Assembly (NCBI RefSeq): GCF_036323735.1
Contig: NC_086026.1
Coordinates: 89,177,359 to 89,241,358, forward strand
Origin: Rattus norvegicus
Lineage: Eukaryota; Chordata; Mammalia; Rodentia; Muridae
Reading direction: 5' to 3'
Length of the DNA stretch: 64,000 nucleotides
Shown: piece by piece, positions 11,930-24,381 of the stretch
How positions within the stretch are numbered: position 1 is the stretch's first letter
Layout: each line of letters starts with the position of its first letter
The notes under the pieces: model-generated
Databases searched by the model: none
Told to the model about the DNA's origin: nothing
The model's input: the letters and a program-made list of their open reading frames with translations, nothing else
Position numbers and translations under genes: made by a program

Positions 11930-13650
11930 ATATAACCTTGGCACACAAATCCAGATGGATCAAAGACCTCAATGCCTTGAACTCATCTGTACAGGAGACA
12001 ACTTCTGGAACAGTATACCAATGGCTCAGGCACTAAGATCAACAATTAATAAAAGGGACCTCCTGAAACTGAAAAGCTTCATAAGACAAAGAACACTGTC
12101 AATAGGACAAAACCACAGCCTACAGATTGGGAAAAAGTCTTCACCAATCCTATATCTGATAGAGAGAGATGCTAATAACCAAAATATACAAAGAGCTCAA
12201 GTTAGACACCAACAAACCAAATAACCCAATTTAAAAATGGGGTACAGAGCTAAACAGGGAATTCTCATCAGAGGAATCTCAAATGGCCTAGAAGTACTTA
12301 AAGAAATGTTCAATGTCCTTAGTCTCAGGGAAATGCAAATCACAGCAACTGTGAAATTCTGCCTCACACCCATCAGAATGACTAAGATCAAAACCTCAAG
12401 GGCAGCACATGCTGGTGAGGATGGGGAGCAAAGGAAACACTCTTCCATTGGTGGTGGGAGTGCAAACACTCTGGACATCAATTGGCATTTTCTTAGAAAA
12501 TTGGGATGCCCCACTTTACCACAAGGACACTTGCTCTACTATGTTCATAGCAGCATTGTTTGTAATAGCCAGAAACTGGGAAACAACCTAGATGTTCCTC
12601 AATAGACGAATAAAGAAAGTGTGGGTCACTTATACAATGAAATACTACTCAGATATTAAAAACCAGGATATCATTAATTTTGCAGGCAAATGGATGGGAT
12701 TAGAAAATGTCCTGAGTGAGATGACCTAGACCCAAAAGGACTTGCATGGTATGTACTTAATTGTAAGCCATAAAGCATAGGATTATCACACTATAATCCA
12801 CAAACTCAAAGAAGCCAAGTAACAAGAAGGGCCCAAGGGGCAATGGTTTAAACTTTCTCAGAAGAGGAAATGAAATAGATATCAGAGGTCAATGGAGGGA
12901 AGGATCTGGGTGAGAGATGGGATGGGGAGGGGTGTGAGGTGGGGGAGGGTGTCAGATGAAGGGAGAGGAGGGGAAAGAGAACGGAAGTCAGTTGTGTGCA
13001 GTGGAGAGCGATCTCTAGGACTTTGGACTTGGCAGAGATCCTGGGGGTTCTAATGGGCAACTCTAGCTGAGACTCCTAGCAGTGGGGCACATGGATCTTG
13101 AAGTGGCCACTTTGTGTAGCCAGGCAGGACTCCTAGTGGAGGCATAGGGACAGCAACCCACCTACAAAACCTTCTCCCCAAAATGTGTTGTCTACGTGAT
13201 GTCCAGGGGCAAAGACAAAGCAAAGACAGAGGGGATGGCCAACCAATGACTGCCCAAAGTTGAGACTCACTCCATGGGCAAGAACCCATCCCTGACACTA
13301 ATAATGATACTTTGCTATGCTCTCCGACAGGAGCCTAGCACACCTGTCCTCTGAGAGGCTCTACCCGGCAGTCAATAAAAAAAATGCAGGAGCCACAGCC
13401 AAACATTAGATGGAGCCTGGGGAGTCTTATGGAAGAGTCGATGAAAGGGCTGAGGGACCGTAAGAGGACAGGGACTCCATATGAAGACCAACAGAGTTAA
13501 CTGACCTGGGCTTTTGGGGGAAACTGAGCCATCAACCAAAGAGAGAGAACTCTGGCTGGACCTAGACCCCCTACACATATGTAGCAAATGAACAGATTTG
13601 ACTTCATGAGGGTCTCCCAGCATCAGGAGTGGGGGCTGTTCCTGAATCAG
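11930..13650 (+). mobile_element. Older LINE-1 3' end (Lx-type), ORF2 C-terminus plus 3' UTR
   Basis: From about 11938 the sequence matches the ORF2 C-terminal region of the young L1: KSKWIKDL-like, ALRS.I.K.DL.KL.SF and LREMQI.....LTP.RM.KIK. It has several frameshifts. ORF2 homology fades near 12775. The 3' UTR that follows differs from the young copy, includes a G-rich block at 12895-12975, and may continue past the (GCCT)n to about 13990. The 5' end is truncated. Minus strand would read a polyproline-rich frame here, which is a shadow. Confidence 0.85.
11938..12775 (+). pseudogene. L1 ORF2 C-terminal remnant
   Basis: Open pieces at 11901-12224, 12237-12605 and 12409-12591 lie in different frames but all align to the final quarter of ORF2. 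Among these are the Cys-rich zone (now disrupted) and the segment equivalent to FIAALFIIAR of the young copy. At least two frameshifts and several substitutions are needed to explain them. Non-functional. Confidence 0.85.
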
Positions 13651-13656
13651 TTGCAT

Positions 13657-13657
13657 G

Positions 13658-13728
<71 letters not shown>
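13657..13728. repeat. (GCCT)18 microsatellite
   Basis: Eighteen exact GCCT units lie within or at the end of an old L1 3' UTR. Confidence 0.98.
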
Positions 13729-13852
13729 TTGGACCTCTTCCCCTAACTGGCCTGCCTTATCTGGCTTCAGGATGTGCCTAGTCCTGCAGTGAGTTGATGT
13801 GCAGATGTTGTGGGGGAGTTAATGTGGGCAGGCAATACTTAGAGGGGGGCTT

Positions 13853-13888
13853 CCTCTTCTCTTAATCGCTGAGCCATCTCTCTAGCCC
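13853..13888 (-). mobile_element. B2 SINE 5'-end fragment
   Basis: Read on the minus strand, the sequence starts with the B2 head (GGCTAGAGAGATGGCTCAG-like) and continues GATTAAGAG. Only about 36 bp of the tRNA-derived head is recognisable. Confidence 0.5.
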
Positions 13889-14265
13889 TGGGCTCCCCCT
13901 TTTCAAAGGAGAAGGAATGAGGGAATGATCTGGGAGGAGTGGAGGCTGATATTGAAATGCAAACTGAATTAATCAATAATTTTGATAAACTTTCTTTTAA
14001 AGAAAGAAATGCAGACATTGCTAGAAAAAGTAATAAGGTGACCCAATGAGACAAAACATATTGGTTAGGTAATGATAAAATTCATCAAAGAAGATACCAG
14101 TGTTAAATGACTATGGCAAGTACATGGCCTATTCAACATGGCAGATCACACCCTTTCTGGTTTATATGGTCAGTAATTTGTACCTATTTGCTCTATCAAT
14201 GTCCAGCTGGAACAGTAGACTTCTCCATTTTTTCTTACATATCTCTATTTTAACATCATCCCAAC
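13889..14265. other. No gene seen; probable end of old L1 3' UTR to about 13995
   Basis: About 13890-13995 has the look of an old L1 tail (GGAGTGGAGGCTGATATTG-like). The rest to 14265 is unassigned. Confidence 0.4.
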
Positions 14266-14669
14266 TATACTGGCTAGTTCTGTGTGTCAACTTGACACAA
14301 GTTGGAGTTATCACAGAAAAAGGAGCCTCAGTTGTGGAAATGCCTTCATGAGACCCAGCTGTAAGGCATTTTCTTAATTATTGATCAAGCGGGGAGGACC
14401 CAGCCCATTGTGGTTGGTGCCATCCCTGAGCTGGTGGTCTTGGGTTCTATAAGAAAGCAAACTGAGCAAGCCAGGGAGAGCAAGCCAGTAAGTAACATCC
14501 CTCCATGGCCTCTGCATCAGCTCCTGCTTCCTGACCTGCTTGAGTTCCAGTCCTGAGTTCCCTTGGTGATGAACAGCAATGTGGAAGTGTAAGCTGAATA
14601 AACCCTTTCCTCCCCAACTTGCCTCTTAGTTATGACATTTGTACAAGAATAGAAACCCTAACTAAGACA
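14266..14669 (+). mobile_element. Rodent interspersed repeat, URR1/RMER-like
   Basis: I recognise this as a widespread rodent repeat. It opens CTGGCTAGTT...GTCAACTTGACACA and closes AGAAACCCTAACTAAGACA. The closing segment is shared in type with the elements at 38620-38943 (minus) and 43660-43990 (plus), and the opening with 59500-59662 (minus). I believe it is a non-autonomous hAT-like (URR1) family, but the exact name should be confirmed. No clean target duplication is visible. Confidence 0.65.
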
Positions 14670-17139
14670 CCAGGGCTGCATTTTAAGTGTGTTTGTATTT
14701 AGAATACCATAGCTTCTTGGAGAAAGGACCTCTTTGTATTTAAGTTACATGTCCTCTTTATCCTAAGTCTCCTACTCTTAAATACCCTTTGTCCTAAATT
14801 ATCATAACTGGCCCTGTTATCTCAGTTTTCATGCCTGTTTATCCCTTTTAAACTGTCCAGCACATTTGACAATCACTTTAATCTTTCCCTCAACTTACAT
14901 GACATTTAGTGGCACATATTCCAGATAATCTTCAGAACGATTCCTGTGTCTCTTTGCAGTTACTTATCACTCTCTGTATTCCAGGTAGGTGCCTCCCCTA
15001 GCCAAGATTTTATTCTCTACTAAATGTAACAAAGTTTGTTGTATTTGGGTTTGCAGAAGTTTTGTTTTGGAATATGGAAAATGCTTAGATTAATAATCGC
15101 TGATATGAAATCAGAAGCCCCATAAATCTATTTTAATTTCTAAATTTAGCAACAGTAGGGATTTAATTTGTGGTCTAAGAATATAAATTGGGCAAGAGGC
15201 AATTATTAAATATCATTTAACACATTAAATAGCATTTAATATATGTTAAATGTAGAAACATCTTGCCTTAGGACCTTCTAGTACAGTCCCTCCTGATTGG
15301 AACTTGTCAGCATTAATTGCCCATTCATGACAAGAAGGGGGCTGTTGACTTTACACTACTCATCATCTTTCACTCTTATCACTAGCAGACTGAGTTTTGG
15401 GAGATTTTTGTCTCTACTTACTGATTGCATATACAGGTTGTAAGAATGGAACCTGTAAGAAATCTCAGATGTTGGGAAAGAGAGGCCAAGAGAACATAAA
15501 TGATTACATTTACAAGAATTGTTAAATGAGCAATGATGCAATTGCCTTACTTACAGAGTGTAAATAATCAGATGGCAGACAGCTCTCAAAATGGTGTGTA
15601 CCCCTTGTCTCTCAAAGGACATGTTCAGTGAATTAGCATGAGCGGGAAGAGGATTGTGGCATAAGATATCTAAAGACCAGTTCTAGCTGATGTCCCCATA
15701 GCTAAAGTGTCACCAAAACTTATCTGTGTGTTTGAAAACCCCATGCTATTCTGGCATAACTTTCTTCCATTCTAAAAGTTAAGTCCTTAGAGTAAAGCTT
15801 CTTTTCTGGTCACAGATGTAGAAATTTTAAGAAAACACCCTAGAATGTTGCATGTAATTTTTGCAGAGCACAATATGTTATGACATCAATACCTCATAGC
15901 TTTAGAATCTTAAAACACTCCAATTTGAATATTTCAATATGGTCTAAAGGTGGTTGCAATCATGACTTCATAAGTTAGTGATCGTTCTAGCAATTCTCTG
16001 ATTTTTCCTGGCTTCTGCATATATCTTTTGTTCCCCCCTCAATATATTTTTCTCCTGGGATTTTCATATATTTTGAATTCAGTTTCCAGAATGAAATAAT
16101 TGAAGATGGTCCAATCCCTAATGTTTCCACTCATGTCTTTGGTTATACCAACACACATAGCTTGTGAAAAAGTAATTATTTATATGAAGTTTGTACCAAC
16201 ATATATAGCTTATGAAAAGTTATCCCAATACATATGGCTAATGAGGAATGATATGGGACAAGTAAAGAATGATTATTAGTATCAAAATAAAGAAAAATCC
16301 ATATAAAGATCATTTTTCAGATACTTTCATTATTTTATTGTGAGTGGTTACTTTGTTTCCTTTACGTCTTTGTTAGACCCCATACCCCTGTGCCTTCAAA
16401 CTACCAAGCTAGTCAGGAGACACCCTAAGCAGAAGGTGATGGGGCTTTCAAGGGCTTGGCATGGGGCTCTGTTGTGGTGGCACAGTTCAGTGACAGACCC
16501 CAGATTCTTCAGCATTCAGTTGGCGCCTCTCTTTTCTGTGAGGCACCAGCCACATTCTTGTTTAAATGTTCCAAGATGTGAGTAAACTTGATGATTTGAG
16601 AGTGCAAGCTGTGAAATAGAAGGTTTTCATTTGTGTGGACCCCCATTTTAAGAGAATTCTTCCATGAAGGATTTCAGTATTCAGTTCTGGGAGCCTGGGT
16701 AAAATTTCGAGGGTGTATTATGCAAAGGTCTTTAAATAAATCTCACAAAATTTCAGTCATCTGGTTTTTTAACACAGTGTTGACAGTTTAGATCTTTTGA
16801 AACTTCTGGCTGGTAAAGTGATATTTTTGCATCCAAATGTTGGGAGTTGTAGGAATTAAAGTTTGGTAAGCATTGTCTTTATATTAAATATAGTCAATAC
16901 AAAGGACAAGATTTACACTGAATATTATAGTTAACTATTATGTTTAATAAGAATAAAGGTCATGTAGCTTGGCAATTAATTAGTAAGATGGGCACCATTG
17001 TTTATTTTCACTAACTCCCAGAAATGCATATGAATAAATAGCAGGGTTACGATTTCCTTTTCACTGACACATTGGCTTCCTATCAGATTTATTCACCCAT
17101 CCTCATTCACTCACTCAGTAGCTTTTCGGTGTTTGCATT

Positions 17140-17195
17140 GAATTTCTGGCCTCATACTTGCTAGGCAAGCCCTCTACCATTGAAAGATCTTCCTG
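17140..17195 (-). mobile_element. ID/B4-type tRNA-derived SINE fragment
   Basis: Plus-strand words CTTGCTAGGCAAGCCCTCTA and CCATTGA are the reverse complement of the ID head (A-box region through the TTGCCTAGCAAG stem). Only this segment is recognisable. Confidence 0.5.
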
Positions 17196-17894
17196 TTCTA
17201 GATTTATTTTTCTGATAAGGAGGAAATAAAAGGGCATTGAATGGGCATATCCCTTTATATTATTCATGGAAATGTAATGCATCACAATAAAATGCAATCT
17301 GTGTTGTGCCCCCCTTTTTGTTAGTGTTCATGGTCATTGCAAGTTGATTTATTATGGATGAGGAAGAGGAATGGATGCCCAGTAGTACTACAGTGAGACC
17401 TCTGATTTCCCACATCTATCTGGATGTGTTAAATAACTAAAACAGAGCGGAATAGCAGAGAGTAGGAACACATGCTCAGCTGCACAGTCTGACAGTTCCA
17501 GTGAATCCCGGCCAGCATGCATCAAGGCATAGTTTAAATGCCACCATTTCCCCTACACCAATAAGTCGTGACACTGCAACTCTTTGCTCACTGTTGCTTA
17601 AGCAAGGAGATAGAAAATTCTAGTAAAGGATTATATGACTGCTGTCACATCAGAGACGAGCTTTAAATGAACATCAAGGCATATTTTCCTCTACATGGCT
17701 GAACAATAGTAAACACAGAAACACAGAAATATATACATACTTGCATACCAAGCATATATATATATATGCACATGCATAAATACAAACCATGCAACTATTA
17801 TGAATTCCTGAGTAAAATAAGACAATTGTTAAATTTCATGCAATACTCCAATTAACAAATAGGAGTGAAATTTCTAATACAAACTCTAGGTGTC

Positions 17895-17930
17895 ATAATA
17901 ATAATAATAATAATAATAGTAATAATAATT
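17895..17930. repeat. (AAT)n microsatellite
   Basis: About 12 ATA/AAT units with one G interruption. Confidence 0.95.
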
Positions 17931-18539
17931 AGATGGTAATTTTGTAATACTAGTCAAGTAGTCAAATGACTAATAAAGCCAGTTTTATCACATGACTCAA
18001 TAGTTCCATTTTAAAATATGCTTCTCATGGACTAAAAGTATCCCGAAATGTTTTTGTTCTTCATTTGAATTAATGGAAATTGTTGCACATGACTGATATT
18101 CTGCTTCAGAAATGTGATATTTAATGTTTCTCAGTAGATAAAATGCCTTTCTGAAAGAATGGCTCCTCAGAAGTGCATCAGTTTTATTCTTGATCTTGGA
18201 AAGTTTATTAGAAAGTTTAAAGAATGCGTTCATACTCATTTGGGTCAACCTTTTCCGATGCATAAGTTTAGAAGCTAAGAACAGTATTTTTGCACTAAGT
18301 TATACATTGTATCATTTCCTGAAAGAGCTTTATATTCCTCATCTCCATGAGTTACTTCTGAGTCTTCTAGAATAAGTATCTATGGCCTCCAAGGATCTTC
18401 ATGTAAGGGTATTTAACAAAGCATTTACTTTAGAAGGAAAAATTATAGAGCAACCTGTAAAGTCAGCAATATAAGGAAGATTACATGAGTTGTCATGTTT
18501 ATTCAGTAAATATGAGCTTAGACCCCATTTAGCAAAAAA

Positions 18540-18780
18540 GGAAAGGACTGGCTATGGAGATGCTTGGTTGGTTAAGAGCTTGCAGCACAAGCCCAAAGCC
18601 CATCATTCATGTGTAAAGTCAGACACAGAGACACAGACCTATAAGCTTAGTACTAGGGGGACAGATAGGAGAGCCTCTGGGATTTGCTCACTAGCAGTCT
18701 AGCCAAATCAGTGAGGTCCTGTATCTCAAGAAACAAAATACAGGAATGAGGGGCATATGAGAAGGTTTAGAGGGAGAAAA
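18540..18780 (+). mobile_element. B3/B2-like SINE
   Basis: The layout fits an old B3-type SINE. The head is tRNA-like (CTGGCTATGGAGATGCTTGG, then GGTTAAGAGCTTGC). The middle is GGGATTTGCTCACTAGCAGT and the end CCTGTATCTCAAGAAACAAA. A CA-rich tail follows at 18841-18960. It is well diverged. Confidence 0.55.
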
Positions 18781-18840
18781 TGGAACTGGGGATTAATGTA
18801 TAATCTCAAAAGATAAATTCTTTTAACTGAGGTGAAAAAC

Positions 18841-18965
18841 ATGTACACACACACACATGCATACACACACCACACACATGTACCTGCACACACACACACA
18901 CATGCATAAACACGCCACACACATGTACCTGCACACACACACACATACCTGCACATATATGTGCA
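18841..18965. repeat. (CA)n-rich tract with a 45-bp two-copy unit
   Basis: CA-rich sequence in which a unit containing CACACATGTACCTGCACAC occurs twice, 45 bp apart (18876 and 18921). Confidence 0.85.
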
Positions 18966-19024
18966 CAGAGGCAAACAGGTCCACATACATACCCACAGAA
19001 TAAGTGAAATGAAAAGAATTAGGA

Positions 19025-19061
19025 ATTATTATTATTGTTATTATCATCATTATTATTATTA
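19025..19061. repeat. (ATT)n microsatellite, imperfect
   Basis: ATT units with GTT and ATC interruptions. Confidence 0.85.
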
Positions 19062-21822
19062 CAAATGTGTACATTCTAATCTATAGAACATATGGTGCCC
19101 ATATTAAATCAAATAGATAAGTTGTAGCATATTTGTATACTGTGTATCTCACAGGTGTCAATGTTGATTTCTCTGTTTACCTTTTGTACTGTAATTCAGT
19201 TTCCTTTATGGGGATGGTGGGGAATCTTTCTCCCTGTTTTATATAGTAATTGGTCTTTATAGATCTGGCTTTACTATGATTGATTTTGATAAATTATATT
19301 TTCCAGGAAATTATCCATTTAGTCTGTGCTTTCACATTGGTTTGCATAAATTGTCAAAGGTGCCTTCATCACTTCAATAAGCATTTGTTTCTATGGCTAT
19401 TTTCTTGTCATTTTTTAATTGTGTGTACTTATGCATTTTTATTTTTAGGTTGATAGCCTAGCAGTTTATTGTACTGAAACTTTGAAAAAAGATTTCCTAT
19501 GTATAATTATTCTAAAGAAATGGCTTTTGGACCTATAATTTTTCTATTTTTAATTTGATTTTAGCTTTTATATTTTCTAATTTCTTCTATTCTTATTTTC
19601 ATTTCTTTTCATTCCTTTTAATATGATTTCCAAGTTTCTTGTTAGAGCAGTAACTAGTTGCTTGAGTATGCAGCTGGTCTAACACTGGTACTCAATATAC
19701 AAGATAAGTCTAGAGTATCTTGTAACACACCCCTCAAAAAAAACTACTAAAATGATGTTATCATATCAAATAGGTTAGAAAACAATAAACAAGTCAAATG
19801 GTCTAAATTTTTTAGATATGAGGACTCTGAGTAATCATTGAACAATAGAAACATAACCCATGGCATAAAAATACATTAAACTACTTTGATACAAATTTTA
19901 TTTCAATAAAAACGGGGGAGGTGGCGAATAGAGCCTCTTTTTCCTTACAGGAAACCTCCAGCTACTGTAAATAAGGACTACTCCCTTCAGCAGTGGCGTT
20001 AAGCATCCATCCCCTCCAGTGAAAGAGACTGGCTGGATTGTTTCCATGGAACAAAGAATCACAAAGTAGTAACTTTGCAAGGGAGAACACAGGCAAGCAT
20101 CCCTTTAATCAAGTGATCAAGACCAGCGTCATAAATATTTTTCTTAATCTCCTCCCTGTTATGTGAGTGTTGATAAGGAAATTTTTCTTCTGTATTTTTC
20201 TCCCTAGGCCCACATTCCCCAAAGCAGCTAATAGTCTTCAAAAATAACAAAAAAGCAGCACGCTGGAAAAGAATAAGGAAATGCCATTCCACAGTGAATG
20301 GGATGTCCTGCAATAGGGTATGGGCATTAGTGAGAAACCCATAGAAATGTTTGTGCTGGTGTTCACAGTGGTGCTGATGTCAACTTCTGAGTATGGTCAA
20401 AAATACAATGGTTAATACAAAATAAGCAGCAGAGGAACCCGAGAAAAGGGTGTGGAAACTTCCTTTCCCATCAGTTTTCTATGTACTCAAATTCTTTTTA
20501 AAATATAATATGTATGTGGTAATGATTTCAGATGTTTTAAATGACATTTAGCTCAATTAAGACTGGCAATGGATTTTCCGAGACTGAGTCATAGGTCTCT
20601 AACTGTGTTAGGGTACTGAGTACTGATTCAGGGCCACATGCTAGCAAGTGCTGTAGCACAAACCTATAGCCTGGGTCTTAAATTTGAATTACAGATTCTT
20701 CTGCTTCAACCTCTGTTGGTAGCTGAGGTTATAGGTGTGTGCCGTCATGTGGTTTGAGCCACTTCTGTACATCTCTTGCTTGCTTATACATAGTCTAGAG
20801 TATGTGAAGAATGTTGTGCTATGTTCTTGAAAAATCAATGAGAACATGCTTGTTATATCCGCAATAGATATACTCAAGTTCTGTAGCGAAAAGGGACTAT
20901 TTATTTTACAAGAATGTAACAACTGTAAAGACTCTAGGAGATAGACATTGTAGCTGAGACTTTTGAACATAGACTTTTGAACATAAACTTTTAATTAACA
21001 ATTTAAAAGCACTTTTGACTTTTGAAAATTTTGCCTAGGCAAGTATTTCTCTCAAAAAATCAGCTCGAAATGAATTATATAATCTCATTGAACTTGAATA
21101 TCCAATACTCTTAATCTTACAAACCAATCATTTGGAAATAATCTATTTTTTAATTTGCAATCATAGGGACTTCTCCAAAAGGTGAACACTGAGAAAACCT
21201 GCAATCTTCCTCACTAGGAGCAAAGGAGCTCTAATGACTGTCCTGCTCACACCAGCTTTAGTAACACATGAGTTCCATATTCTCTGGAATGGATCTCTTC
21301 AAGCATTTTTAGATGGAATAAATAAGATAGAACAGAACAGACTAATAAGAATAACTATACATGGGGTGGCCTTGGGACTGCAAAGTGTGACAGTCTCTGC
21401 AGGACCCGAGACCTATCCTCTCACAGAATGCTGCTACTACTGCCACCAGTGCCACCATTTGACATCTTTCATGTGTTCCAGATAACCCTCCACCCAGACT
21501 CGGTTTTAACTGGAAATTGTCACAGAGTGGGATACAAAGCCAGACAGCAGCGCAGCCTACACTTTAATGTGAATGTGACCTACAAGCAAGGGACATTTCT
21601 AGTAAAGTTTGTCATTCTGTCCTTGAAAAAAAAGAATAACTATACAACATCTAATAAAATAAGGATAAATAATGTTTTGTAATGTTTTCATGCTTAAGAT
21701 AATACCAGGCAGTAAGTACATTGCAGTTTTCTGTTTGATTCTACAATATATTGAATGACCTCAGGAGCATAGTGTGTCCCTTGATTGGTATGGGACTACA
21801 CTGGAGGCTTTATGTTAGTGTA
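19062..21822. other. No gene seen
   Basis: AT-rich unassigned sequence. A short B1-like antisense scrap may lie at 20695-20760 (CTTCTGCTTCAACCTC ... GTTATAGGTGTGTGCC). No other repeat or gene is supported. Confidence 0.55.
20695..20760 (-). mobile_element. B1 SINE fragment (weak)
   Basis: The antisense B1 signature is recognisable: a 'CTGCTTCAACCTC' core, then 'GGTTATAGGTGTGTGCCGTCATG'-like positions, equivalent to the usual 'ggattaaaggtgtgcaccaccatg'. Heavily diverged. Confidence 0.4.
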
Positions 21823-22132
21823 ACTATACCCATTTTTTTTATTAACTTGAGTATTTCTTATATACATTTCTAGTGTTATTCCCTTTCCCGGTTTCCGGGC
21901 AAACATCCCCCTAATCCCTCCCTCTCCCCTCCTTTATGGGTATTCCCCTCCCCATCCTCCCCCCATTGCCGCCCTCCCCCCAACAATCTAGTTCACTGGG
22001 GGTTCAGTCTTAGCAGGACCCAGGGCTTCCCCTTCCACTGGTGCTCTTACTAGGATATTCATTGCTACCTATGAGGTCAGAGTCCAGGGTCAGTCCATGT
22101 TTAGTCTTTAGGTAGTACTATACCCATTTTTT
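21823..22132 (-). mobile_element. 5'-truncated young L1 3' end with target duplication
   Basis: About 280 bp (21839-22116) is the reverse complement of the young L1 3' UTR (compare 4463-4740), from its middle to the poly(A) tail. It is flanked by the exact 16-bp duplication actatacccatttttt at 21823-21838 and 22117-22132. This is a textbook retrotransposition end structure. Confidence 0.92.
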
Positions 22133-23079
22133 AAAAAGTCTTTTACTTAAAAGTGAATCAATACTCTGGGATAAAGAATCTTTCCTTCATTACCTACCAC
22201 TGGGGTGGCCCATTATCCCCTTTCCACACTGCTTTGTTTGTGTTCATTCTTGCCACCTGCTTAGTGCACTGTAGGCCATAAGTTCAGCTGTGGCTATATG
22301 ACCCACTCATTGGCCTATGCACAGTTCACGTGAGCAGGACTACAGCATGTGCAAGGTCCAGACAAGCATGGCTGACGTGGGCTGATCGTAGTTTGATGGG
22401 GATTACAGCTGCTGGTTTCCATGATCAGCAAAGTGAGTCACATCTATTGCACCTTCTCCCTTGCTTTTTGTGGAGAAAAGTTTGTGTCCAGTAAGCCTGG
22501 TTCTCACACAGCCTCACTGTGATGGGAAATGAGGAGAGAAGCTATTTGCCCTCCAGACTACAGGAGGTTTAGTAGCAATGTGTTCCCAGAAGGCTACCTT
22601 TGGACATTGTAGTGACATCTCATATTTTTATTTACTAAATCTCTCACTCAAACTGAGAGATGGGATATTTCCAGGGATCATTTAAAACTTCATCAAGACT
22701 CCAAGTGTTCACATCATTGGTAGGAGGTGAGGAGAGGGGCAGAAATAATTGAGTATCACAGGTGCTTCTTTATGGAAACCTAGACAGAAAAATCCAATCC
22801 TAACAGGATGAAATTTTGAACTCCAGTGCTAAAACAGAAATTCACTTGAAGTACTTGATTTGAATCAGTTTACCTAGAAACAGCGCTTTAAACATTTCGT
22901 GCTAAGCAGAGGTGGCATGCTGGGGAGAGTTGAACTTAATCTTCAACAAATGTGAACTGTGACCATAAATCCTGAACTCTGCTCATTGCTTCATTGAGGA
23001 GTATTTCCAGTAAGAAGATATGATGGCACGATTGCATGGAGTAGGAGAAGAGGAGGTAAAATCCTCCTCACAAGAAACC

Positions 23080-23136
<57 letters not shown>

Positions 23137-23999
23137 GACTCCTCTGCTTCCAAAACCAACCACCATTGCAGAACACACGCCCAGCACTTTCTCAGAGGAG
23201 TCAGCTGTTACTCAACACTGTTCTGTAAGAATTTACGAGAGAGGTCTCGCGGAATAGTAGATTTAAGCAAGCATGGTGTCCACAAAGGCTGTGGACGTGG
23301 TAAGTTTGAAACTCTAAAGTTTCTAGAAAAGTACAGCAACTTTACTCTTCATGGACTCAGTGACCCCCTTGGGTAGACTCAAATCCAAACTCTCATGACT
23401 GAAGATAACCAGGGTACTATGTACTTTTGATTTAACTGACTGTTTTGGAAGGTAAGAGCTGAGTTTCATGATAAAAAAAATGAATTGATATATTACTGAA
23501 GTCATAGACTTAAGAGTAAAAATAATCCGTACTTGTCCTAAAACCTTCCAAGAATAAAACACAAGCAGTCCCCTACCTCATAGTTACATACCCAGTCCTG
23601 CTCCCCATTTTATTGAGCTATCTCCTTTGTCTCAGTTGCTCTTTCTCTATTCTTCCACATTCACTCCGAATTTGTGGAAGGTTTTCCGAAAATGTGTGCA
23701 TGTCTTCAACTGAACTTTGGAAATCTGATTTCCTTTGTAATTCTTCACGGTGGCTAACATAGTGATCTCCCCAAAAGGACAAATTAGTAAGCAAAATTAA
23801 ATGTTATTGGGCACATAGAAGCCAACAGTTGCTCTGGAAAAACAAAAAGAAATTGAGAAATAACTATTGGTAAATCTGTTTTAAGTGATTACAAAATACC
23901 TGTGGTCTGGAGCCACTGTGTTCTGTGTCCTTGTGGTTCTTTAAACCATGTGTGAACAAACGGTCCAAATTACTTGTAAGTCCTATGTCCACATAAGGA
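22133..23999. other. No gene seen; contains (CA)n
   Basis: Mostly unassigned. The only definite feature is the (CA)n at 23091-23135. Confidence 0.6.
23091..23135. repeat. (CA)n microsatellite
   Basis: Pure run of about 22 units. Confidence 0.98.
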
Positions 24000-24155
24000 C
24001 TAGAACATGTGTGTGATCTAGTTACAACCACTAGAACATGTGTGTGATCTACTAATGACCACCTGGACACGTGTGTCATCTAGTGGCAACCACTAGGACA
24101 TGGGTGCAATCTAGTGATATCACTAGGACTTGTGTGCAATCTAGTGGCAACCACA
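24000..24155. repeat. Minisatellite, five copies of a ~31-bp unit
   Basis: Units start near 24000, 24031, 24063, 24093 and 24123 (periods 31, 32, 30, 30). The shared core reads CTAGAACATGTGTG, then ATCTAGTGGCAACCA with variants. Junctions form a palindrome, ctagtggcaaccactag at 24080-24096, with 7-bp arms and a 3-base loop. Confidence 0.85.
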
Positions 24156-24381
24156 GAGTTTCCAAAGGAAAGGGTTTCAGCTGTACTATACAGTAAGATC
24201 AAGAATATGTATTTTGAGCTACTTTCCTAATTAGAAAGATGTACAGGATTCTTCCTGACAGGCTTTCTCATGGTATGAAATTATAGCTTCTTTTTGATTA
24301 TTGGCAAATTTAAAGTTTATGACAGAATAAATTTTAAAAACATGACAGCATTAAATGTCTGCTTTGGGGCAGGTCTTCTTT

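Larger units (their letters stand above)
14670..18539. other. No gene seen; minor repeats only
   Basis: Mostly unassigned AT-rich sequence. It contains the repeat partner of 11441-11500 at 15261-15320, a tRNA-derived SINE scrap near 17140-17195 and an (ATA)n run at 17895-17930. No frame looks coding. Confidence 0.6.
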
